Below, one piece after another: positions 1 to 5,039 of a stretch of DNA of 21,125 nt (position 1 is the stretch's first letter; every line of letters starts with the position of its first letter). A program made the position numbers and the translations under genes. The notes beneath the pieces were generated by a model that saw only the letters and a program-made list of their open reading frames with translations, did not search any database and was not told where the DNA came from. The stretch lies in the NCBI GenBank assembly GCA_902782595.1, contig CACZNW010000113.1, forward strand, positions 1 through 21,125, given 5' to 3'. Origin of the DNA: an uncultured Methanobrevibacter sp. (GTDB lineage Archaea; Methanobacteriota; Methanobacteria; Methanobacteriales; Methanobacteriaceae).

Positions 1-1074
1 CTACCATGACATCACTTCCCTGTTTGTTGTCTCGTAAATCTTAGCTATTTTCATCAGTTCCTTCATGTTCCTGTCGGTTATCACCACATCGTTATGTGCC
101 TTGTTCAAAAGGTAGGGATAGCCCTGAACTGACAGTACATTAATTTTTTTAATAATCTCAAATACTTCTTCTTCTGTAGCCCTGTATGGCAATTCAACTT
201 TTAAAACATTTTTATTGTCCTGCAGACGTACATAAAATACTGTGAATGTTAATTTCTTGAAAAAATCATTATAAAAAGGAAAAGGTGCCTTTTCATAAGC
301 ATTACGGTATTTTATCAGAGTAATACCCTGCTTTTTTGTGAATTTATCTAAAAATGCAATATCAGGAATATTCCATCTGAACAGTTCATTGTCGGATGAT
401 GTTTTGGAAATTGAAATGATCTTCTTTCTGAACTGTAAAATTTCCCTTAAAAGAATAATTTTTTCAATTGAAGCCAAATGGAGATTGGTTTCATTTAAGA
501 TATTTGAATCATCCGATTTTGGAAGATCCATCAGTTTTAAATCATCTCTGATATCCGGAAAGAGCAACCCGTAATGTCTTACCCGGAGTCTTGATTGAAA
601 TTCACTTAAAAGAGAATCATCCAGATTATCCTTAATTTTTAAGGGTAGTTTAGCACCTCTTGGAAAAGCGTTCTGCAAATCTCCAAGAATAGATCCGTCA
701 ATCATATAATAATCAACATCATAATCTCTAAGAGCTCTTAAACTACATTTCAGCTCATAAATTGCCATGTAATTACTTAAAAGCTCATCGAGAAAGGACA
801 CGTGAGGTATGTCGAATATATCCGAATCATCAATCTTTTTAATTTCACCATCATATATTATGGATTCCGCCCCGACAGCACAGAAGTTTGTAGTGAGGAA
901 TTTCTTCTTGTTGAAACTCCCGTCTCCGGCTGCAATTGAAAAACTGGCCTTACTTTCACCGATTTGCCGGTCAAACCATTTATTTTTAAGCTGGGATTCA
1001 ATATCTGTTGTAGGTTCAATATCAAATATGAATCCTCTTTTAGCGATGGCTTTTTCATATAATGAATTTAACAT
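1..1074 (-). CDS. nurA: DNA double-strand break repair nuclease NurA
   Basis: NurA is the 5'-3' nuclease that works with the HerA translocase and Mre11-Rad50 to resect DNA ends for recombination. The 357-residue product is a normal length for the family. Near the N-terminus is the NurA motif AAGDGS with Asp51, followed by Glu107 and Asp126 (in YYMIDGS). Near the C-terminus, Tyr319 and His327 lie eight residues apart (YPYLLNKAH). This order of Asp, Glu, Asp, Tyr, His matches the metal-binding and active residues known for archaeal NurA, so the enzyme looks intact. I start at the ATG at 1074. A GTG at 1083 is in frame but lies inside the AGTGAT that serves as the ribosome binding site. The stop codon TAG occupies bases 1-3, so a herA/mre11/rad50 neighbour could lie just outside the window. 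It has its own TATA box at 1107-1116 and is probably monocistronic upstream. Confidence 0.88.
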   Translation of the reverse strand: MLNSLYEKAIAKRGFIFDIEPTTDIESQLKNKWFDRQIGESKASFSIAAGDGSFNKKKFLTTNFCAVGAESIIYDGEIKKIDDSDIFDIPHVSFLDELLSNYMAIYELKCSLRALRDYDVDYYMIDGSILGDLQNAFPRGAKLPLKIKDNLDDSLLSEFQSRLRVRHYGLLFPDIRDDLKLMDLPKSDDSNILNETNLHLASIEKIILLREILQFRKKIISISKTSSDNELFRWNIPDIAFLDKFTKKQGITLIKYRNAYEKAPFPFYNDFFKKLTFTVFYVRLQDNKNVLKVELPYRATEEEVFEIIKKINVLSVQGYPYLLNKAHNDVVITDRNMKELMKIAKIYETTNREVMSW

Positions 1075-1106
1075 ATTAATCACTGATTATATTATTTATA
1101 TTTTGG

Positions 1107-1116
1107 TATATATAAA
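1107..1116 (-). promoter_or_regulatory. TATA box of nurA inside a palindrome
   Basis: On the minus strand this reads TTTATATATA, an almost ideal archaeal TATA box. It lies 33-42 bases upstream of the nurA ATG, so the transcript should begin near 1085, just ahead of the ribosome binding site. The box is flanked by an inverted repeat TTGGT/ACCAA (1103-1107 and 1116-1120), which could be an operator or chance. Confidence 0.6.
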
Positions 1117-1166
1117 CCAAATCAGAGAGCGTGTGAAAACTGAATCTCAGTGAATATTATTTCATG

Positions 1167-1207
1167 AAAAAAAAGGATTTAAAGAGCAGGTTGGTAAACT
1201 ACTCTTT
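1167..1207 (-). terminator. T-rich terminator after GGGP synthase
   Basis: Eight A residues at 1167-1174 give a T8 run on the minus strand just after the GGGP synthase stop. A weak 6-bp stem (1181-1186 with 1202-1207) overlaps the stop codon. Archaeal terminators are mainly T-runs, so the T8 tract is the real evidence. Confidence 0.45.
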
Positions 1208-1951
1208 TGAAGCTTTAAGGATGGCTCCGGTAATTTCTTGAATTTTGGACTGAACATCATCAACTTCTTCTACAACAGTGCCTGTTACGATAATGTCTCC
1301 ACCGGCTTTTGCGGCTATGTAAGCTGCTTTGCCGTCACGGATTCCTCCGCCAACTACTAAAATATTTTTAGGAGCTGCTTTTTTGGAATAAGCTACCATT
1401 TCAGCAGGAACCGGTTCTTCAGCACCTGAACCCGCTTCAAGATAGAAGAATTTGATTCCGAACAGTTCAGCAGACATTGCATAAACCGCAGGTATTTTAG
1501 GTTTATTTCTAGGCACCAGATTAGCATCTCCAACCCATCCGACAGTACCTCCTGGAGATACCACCATATAATGCATAGGTAAAATTTCCATTCCGGAAGC
1601 CTTAACAGCAGGTGCGGCTATTGCCTGAGCACCGTTAATCCAGTGTGGATTTCTTGAGTTAACATAACTCATGTAAAAGATTGCATCAGCATATGCACTT
1701 ACACTACTTGTATTTCCAGGGAAAATAATAATTGGAACCGCAATGTTTTCAGACAATATTTTACATGTATTGTCAACATCATCACCGTTAACGGTAGATC
1801 CACCAATCATAATTCCGTCACTTCCACCTTCAATAGCGGCAGTAGCAATTTCAAGAGCCTCTTCAGGTGTCTGTTCGTCAGGGTCAATTAAAGTAAAATG
1901 AAGTTTTCTTGTTTTTAAAATATCTCTAATATAATTTTCAACATCTTTCAT
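1199..1951 (-). CDS. Geranylgeranylglyceryl phosphate synthase (GGGP synthase)
   Basis: This enzyme joins geranylgeranyl diphosphate to sn-glycerol-1-phosphate to form the first ether bond of archaeal membrane lipids (EC 2.5.1.41). The 250 residues form the TIM barrel of the PcrB/GGGPS family. The sequence shows the N-terminal LIDPDE motif (Asp23, Asp25, Glu26), GGST at 50-53, FPGN at 77-80, YLEAGSG at 170-176, VGGGIRDG at 200-207 and GDIIVTGT at 218-225. The last four form the phosphate- and glycerol-binding face. Length and motifs fit the group II archaeal enzymes of methanogens rather than bacterial PcrB. The ATG at 1951 is preceded by a modest AAGGTTAT ribosome binding site. It lies between rpl40e and nurA with a T-run on each side and its own TATA-like box, so it is probably transcribed alone. 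It is essential housekeeping and shows nothing unusual. Confidence 0.95.
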   Translation of the reverse strand: MKDVENYIRDILKTRKLHFTLIDPDEQTPEEALEIATAAIEGGSDGIMIGGSTVNGDDVDNTCKILSENIAVPIIIFPGNTSSVSAYADAIFYMSYVNSRNPHWINGAQAIAAPAVKASGMEILPMHYMVVSPGGTVGWVGDANLVPRNKPKIPAVYAMSAELFGIKFFYLEAGSGAEEPVPAEMVAYSKKAAPKNILVVGGGIRDGKAAYIAAKAGGDIIVTGTVVEEVDDVQSKIQEITGAILKASKE

Positions 1952-1984
1952 AAGAATAACCTTAAAAATAGTTTTGTATAAAAT

Positions 1985-1993
1985 AATATTTAA
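1985..1993 (-). promoter_or_regulatory. Probable TATA box of GGGP synthase
   Basis: The minus strand reads TTAAATATT, 34-42 bases upstream of the ATG at 1951. That is the right distance for a short leader. A second candidate, TATTTTATAC at 1976-1985, is closer to the gene and would leave almost no leader. Confidence 0.4.
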
Positions 1994-2001
1994 TGTTTTA
2001 G

Positions 2002-2044
2002 AAAAAAAATAGTTAAAAGTAAAGAGAATATGTTTATCCTCTTT
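2002..2044 (-). terminator. T-rich terminator after rpl40e
   Basis: A T8 run on the minus strand (A residues 2002-2009) follows the rpl40e stop. A 6-bp stem (2021-2026 with 2039-2044) spans the stop codon. The stem is weak; the T-run is the main evidence. Confidence 0.42.
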
Positions 2045-2180
2045 GCTCTTTTGCTTTGAATCTTAAACCTTTGTAACCGCATTTTCTGCAGGTTGAAGCA
2101 CCGGCAGGGTTACGAGCATTACATTTTAAGCAGATTTTAACATTGAACATTCTGTTTTCCGCTTCTTCAAATCTTGCCAT
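2034..2180 (-). CDS. rpl40e: 50S ribosomal protein L40e
   Basis: This is a 48-residue zinc-ribbon protein of the large ribosomal subunit, the archaeal counterpart of the ribosomal half of eukaryotic ubiquitin-L40 fusions. Four cysteines (Cys17, Cys20, Cys31, Cys34) form two CxxC knuckles 10 residues apart, in the sequences CLKC and CRKCG. The tail is basic (YKGLRFKAKEQRG). Length and cysteine spacing match archaeal L40e. I chose the ATG at 2180 because a strong AAGGAGGAG ribosome binding site sits six bases before it. A TTG at 2231 would add 17 residues but has no support. It has its own TATA box and a T-run terminator, with GGGP synthase downstream on the same strand. Confidence 0.93.
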   Translation of the reverse strand: MARFEEAENRMFNVKICLKCNARNPAGASTCRKCGYKGLRFKAKEQRG

Positions 2181-2186
2181 TAATAA

Positions 2187-2195
2187 CTCCTCCTT
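2187..2195 (-). promoter_or_regulatory. Strong ribosome binding site of rpl40e
   Basis: The minus strand reads AAGGAGGAG, the strongest Shine-Dalgarno match in the window, six bases ahead of the ATG at 2180. It decides the 48-residue start over the longer TTG start and fits a highly expressed ribosomal protein. Confidence 0.75.
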
Positions 2196-2265
2196 ATCGT
2201 GAAAATCCAATAAAATTAAATTGTTATGCAATACATAACTATTAATTAATTATTTTGATTTAATA

Positions 2266-2274
2266 GTATTTAAA
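2266..2274 (-). promoter_or_regulatory. Probable TATA box of rpl40e
   Basis: The minus strand reads TTTAAATAC, a good archaeal TATA box, 86-94 bases upstream of the ATG. It implies a leader of roughly 60 bases. Immediately upstream (2281-2299) the octamer ATTTTAAC occurs twice, ten bases apart, which might be an activator site or chance in AT-rich DNA. Confidence 0.45.
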
Positions 2275-2312
2275 GGTTTAGTTAAAATGAGTTAAAATAA
2301 GAAATTTTGATT

Positions 2313-2355
2313 AAAAAAAATAATAATAAAAAGATTGTAAGTAAATTACAATCTT
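2313..2355 (-). terminator. Hairpin terminator of the TIR operon
   Basis: A perfect 10-bp stem (2331-2340 with 2346-2355) encloses a 5-base loop, TTTAC on the minus strand. It is followed by a T-rich stretch ending in T8 (2313-2320). It begins seven bases after the stop codon of the last operon gene, the layout of an intrinsic terminator. The terminator of the adhesin operon has the same stem length and loop. Confidence 0.7.
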
Positions 2356-2362
2356 ATTTTGT

Positions 2363-3067
2363 TTATACAAAGTCACTTGCCTTATCACCCAGACTGTCAC
2401 CAGTTGATGGGCTGCTCGATGAAGAAGGGCTGTTTACAAAATCACTGGCTCTGTCCCCAAAACTGTAGTCACTTGAAGAATAGGTAGTCTCTGAAGATGC
2501 AGCGGCTGTGGAAGAAGCCTTTTCAACAGCATTTTGAGTCTGTTCAATAGCATCCACAACTTTACCTGAACTATCTGAAGTGGTATTGTCAATCTTGAAC
2601 TTGTCACTTGGATTATGATATTTTATGCTTGCCCAACAACTGAGCACCACATTCTTATCATGGGACTGGATTAACAAAGTATCATTATATTGTGTATTTT
2701 TAACAAATATTGAGTAAGTGCCATTTTTCTCATAAACTACAACGTTGTCCTCTTTAATCTTTTTAGATCCGGTTACAACTGAATTTTTAAGATTTTTCAT
2801 TTCTTTTGAACTTGATGATGCTGAAAGATTGGATGAACTTGTAATATTTAAATCATCCTTAGCATCCTTATAGTAAAAGATTCCATCATCATCAGCTTTG
2901 GAAGTGGAATTTGGATCATCCGGCACTTTCATATAAGCTGATTTGCTTAAAACTATTGTAACATCATTGGTTGTTGTTTCAACCTGATTGTTAAGCAAGA
3001 AAATACCGCAAATCGCTGCAATCACTGCAATTATAGCAATTATTATTATAATTTTTTTAGTATCCAT
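2363..3067 (-). CDS. Membrane-anchored protein of unknown function with duplicated C-terminal motif
   Basis: I do not recognise this 234-residue protein. Residues 5-25 are one hydrophobic helix after a short basic start (MDTKK), so it is either an uncleaved anchor or a signal sequence, with the rest outside. Residues about 30-160 look like a globular domain, with alternating hydrophobic stretches such as VTIVLSKSAYMKV, VVVYEKNGTYSIFVKN and TLLIQSHDKNVVLSCW. A serine- and alanine-rich linker follows. The C-terminus holds two copies of a ten-residue motif, SFGDRASDFV (202-211) and SLGDKASDFV (225-234), the second ending the protein. The ATG at 3067 has GGGAGAT ahead of it. It is the last gene of the operon, 15 bases after the first TIR protein gene upstream, and ends at a hairpin terminator. 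The context suggests it works with the TIR proteins, but its role cannot be read from sequence. Confidence 0.75.
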   Translation of the reverse strand: MDTKKIIIIIAIIAVIAAICGIFLLNNQVETTTNDVTIVLSKSAYMKVPDDPNSTSKADDDGIFYYKDAKDDLNITSSSNLSASSSSKEMKNLKNSVVTGSKKIKEDNVVVYEKNGTYSIFVKNTQYNDTLLIQSHDKNVVLSCWASIKYHNPSDKFKIDNTTSDSSGKVVDAIEQTQNAVEKASSTAAASSETTYSSSDYSFGDRASDFVNSPSSSSSPSTGDSLGDKASDFV

Positions 3068-3082
3068 AAATAATCTCCCCTA

Positions 3083-3940
3083 TTACAATTGAGATTCACT
3101 TTGAGCCAGTATGACATTGTTCTTGTCCACAATCTGAACGTCTACCATTTTGATATTGTTTTCATCAGAAGTTGCAGAACCAAATACAAAACCGTTACCT
3201 ATTTTTTGAGCATCTTTAAAGAGTGTTTCGGTAGAGTCAACCAGTACACCTGATTCATCATAAAAATCGGCAATTATACGGCAATTGGAATTAGCAGGTT
3301 CGGGAGTTACTGTTCCTTCCACAAAGTAAGAATAATTCCATGAGGAGGACTGTTTTCTTACATCTTCCACAGTAAAATCCGTAATCTTGAGAGTTATATC
3401 TCCAGGATTGATTACTACATCTGAGGCCTCATCGCTTTCACCGTCAAATGGATGAAATACAAATATTCCCGCCGCTGCAATAAGGATTACCACAACAGCA
3501 ACAATTATTGGAATTTTATATTTCCTATAGAACGGAACTTTTCTTTCCTTAATTATCTTTGATGAATCTTCAACCAGCTTGTCAAATCCATCCTTATAAT
3601 TTTTATGAGAATCGATTATCGGACGGTTATTTAAAAACAATTTCAAACCTCCTTCTATTTCAGAATCATCAATTTTATATATTAAAATTGGTATTTTCCC
3701 TGAAAATGCAAAATCGACTTCGGTATTGACAAAATTGGAATTTTTGGAATTTTTTGAAAAAATCAAAACCATCAGCTTTGATTCATTGATAGACTCCATT
3801 ATTTCATCAACAATATGTTTGACTCCTGCATCACGACTTTTTATCCAACATTTCATCTTATTGCTTTCTAAAAGTGCACATATTTCATTTGCAATCTTTT
3901 GGTCCTTTTCATCATAACACAAATACACATCATGAGCCAT
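3083..3940 (-). CDS. TIR domain transmembrane protein, divergent BB loop
   Basis: The 285-residue protein has three parts: a TIR domain (1-130), one membrane helix (143-162) and an outer domain (about 172-285). The TIR fold shows in the first strand DVYLCY, the LMVLIFSKNS strand and the NSNFVNTEVDFAF helix. Glu74 there aligns with the catalytic glutamate of NAD-cleaving TIR domains (W-x-x-x-E in SARM1). The BB loop reads CWIKSRDAG and lacks the Pro-Gly found in its neighbour. Basic residues before the helix (KERKVPFYRKYK) predict a cytoplasmic TIR domain and an exported C-terminus. The outer domain shares the SSWNYSYFVEGTV segment and the FYDESG turn with the adjacent TIR protein and resembles FxLYD-type beta domains. 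The ATG lies two bases after the upstream stop, with GGTGG inside that gene's end, so translation is coupled. NADase, scaffold or sensor function is unproven. Confidence 0.85.
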   Translation of the reverse strand: MAHDVYLCYDEKDQKIANEICALLESNKMKCWIKSRDAGVKHIVDEIMESINESKLMVLIFSKNSKNSNFVNTEVDFAFSGKIPILIYKIDDSEIEGGLKLFLNNRPIIDSHKNYKDGFDKLVEDSSKIIKERKVPFYRKYKIPIIVAVVVILIAAAGIFVFHPFDGESDEASDVVINPGDITLKITDFTVEDVRKQSSSWNYSYFVEGTVTPEPANSNCRIIADFYDESGVLVDSTETLFKDAQKIGNGFVFGSATSDENNIKMVDVQIVDKNNVILAQSESQL

Positions 3941-3942
3941 TA

Positions 3943-4836
3943 TTATCCACCAACACTTTTTATGTTATTGCTTCGTGCAGAATACAATACTTTACCGTCA
4001 CCGTCTCGCAATTCAACTGAAACCTTATCAACATTATTATCATCAAGATAAACTGAAGCCAAAGTATTATCATTAATATCATCCACTTTGGTCTCATTAC
4101 TTGTAACGACCTTGCCCGATTTATCTAAAAAATCAGTGTGAAGAGTGTTGTCTGTTGAATTACTTAAATCAGATGAAACCGTTCCATATACGAAATATGA
4201 ATATTTCCAGGAATATCCTTTGCCCGTATCATCATCCAATTCAATGAAATCAACAGATATTCCGGTTTCATTTACATCCCCACTGCTGTCTCCAGTTCCG
4301 CTAAACAGCATAAACCCTCCTACAACTGCAATAATAGCAATTACTGCAACCAGAATATATGATAAAATGGGTCTTTTAGGAGGTTCAATGACTCTAACCT
4401 GATCTGCGGGCTTCGGTTTAGGAGTTTCTATGCGTTTTCCCTTACATAACCTGTCAGCATGCTTAAGCAATTCCGGAAAATAATCTTCGGGATTGGATGA
4501 AGCATCCAGCCATTGAGAATGCCTTAAATAAAACTCCATTTTTCCTTCAGGAAGAGTTTCATCAATTTTAAAAGGTAAAATCGGCACGTCTCTGGAAAAT
4601 GCATTATCAATCTCTTCGGTAACATATTCTGAAGCGTGAGAAGATTTTGAAAATACTAAAAGAACAATTTTTGTACTGTTTAAAGCATCAATGATTTTTT
4701 GAGAATAATCATCACCGGGTTTAATCTCTCTTGGAGCCATCCAACAAGAAAACCCTTTATCCTCCAAATAATCATGAATCTTATCTGTAATATCTGTGTC
4801 TTTTGTAGAATAACTTATGAAAATATCCTTAGACAT
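3943..4836 (-). CDS. TIR domain transmembrane protein, canonical TIR
   Basis: The 297-residue first gene of the operon has a TIR domain (1-130), a Pro/Lys-rich linker (PKPKPADQ...PPKRP), one membrane helix (157-178) and an outer domain (about 190-297). The TIR domain is canonical for the bacterial/archaeal TIR_2 type. It has DIFISYSTKD at 4-13, a complete BB loop CWMAPREIKPGDDY at 31-44, the LLVFSKSS strand, and SEYVTEEIDNAF with Glu75 in the catalytic position of NADase TIRs. Positive charge before the helix puts the TIR domain in the cytoplasm. The outer domain carries YSWKYSYFVYGTV and FLDKSGKVV, clearly related to the outer domain of the next gene, so the two arose by duplication. The ATG at 4836 follows a GTGGTGAA ribosome binding site and a TATA-like box at 4881-4894. 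Archaeal TIR proteins can act in defence or NAD signalling; the ligand and reaction here are unknown. Confidence 0.9.
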   Translation of the reverse strand: MSKDIFISYSTKDTDITDKIHDYLEDKGFSCWMAPREIKPGDDYSQKIIDALNSTKIVLLVFSKSSHASEYVTEEIDNAFSRDVPILPFKIDETLPEGKMEFYLRHSQWLDASSNPEDYFPELLKHADRLCKGKRIETPKPKPADQVRVIEPPKRPILSYILVAVIAIIAVVGGFMLFSGTGDSSGDVNETGISVDFIELDDDTGKGYSWKYSYFVYGTVSSDLSNSTDNTLHTDFLDKSGKVVTSNETKVDDINDNTLASVYLDDNNVDKVSVELRDGDGKVLYSARSNNIKSVGG

Positions 4837-4880
4837 ATGTTCACCACGAAATTTTACCTATGTTAATTATTCTCTTTTTT

Positions 4881-4894
4881 TTAATATTTAAATT
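4881..4894 (-). promoter_or_regulatory. Probable promoter of the TIR operon
   Basis: The minus strand reads AATTTAAATATTAA, a TATA-like box 45-58 bases upstream of the first TIR gene's ATG, predicting a leader of about 25 bases. No stronger match is seen in the 200-base gap. Read-through from the adhesin operon upstream could also contribute. Confidence 0.4.
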
Positions 4895-4917
4895 AAGCTT
4901 TAATATTTTCTCAATGA

Positions 4918-4992
4918 TTATGATAATTTTGTTTCTTTAGAAATGTTTTTAACTTTAGCGGATTTCTCAATCTTAATGCTAGATTTGCAGAT
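4918..4992 (-). pseudogene. Relic of the C-terminus of an adhesin-like gene
   Basis: Read on the minus strand, this gap encodes CKSSIKIEKSAKVKN, then ISKETKLS and a TAA stop. That matches the last residues of the two beta-helix adhesins upstream, GKSSIVIKKSAKKYN...TTKL and GKSSITIKKS. The match includes KSSI, the second isoleucine, KSAK and the final TKL, close to the end of the reading frame. Before residue 4992 the frame runs into the T-rich tract of the adhesin terminator, and it is not in frame with the adhesin upstream. It is therefore a truncated leftover of a further adhesin copy, not read-through of the current one. At DNA level the plus strand shares blocks such as TTTAGCGGATTT and AATGCT(A/G)GATTTGC with 7105-7137. 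Confidence 0.7.
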
Positions 4993-4998
4993 AATCCT

Positions 4999-5038
4999 AA
5001 AAAAGAAAAATGTAAAGAATATTGTAAAAATATTCTTT
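4999..5038 (-). terminator. Hairpin terminator of the adhesin operon
   Basis: A perfect 10-bp stem (5014-5023 with 5029-5038) with loop TTTAC on the minus strand starts two bases after the last adhesin's stop. It is followed by TTTTTCTTTTTT (4999-5010). This has the form of an intrinsic terminator and marks the end of the four-gene adhesin run. Confidence 0.7.
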
Positions 5039-5039
5039 T

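Noticed and set aside
1075..1083. A GTG start for nurA three codons upstream
   Set aside because: The GTG lies within AGTGAT, the ribosome binding site of the ATG at 1074, and the predicted transcript start is almost on top of it.
809..1153. A plus-strand open frame of 114 codons opposite the start of nurA
   Set aside because: It is antisense to a well-supported nuclease gene, has no recognisable protein features and runs through the nurA promoter.
2181..2231. A 17-residue N-terminal extension of L40e from a TTG
   Set aside because: Archaeal L40e is about 48 residues, and the ATG at 2180 has the strongest ribosome binding site in the window.
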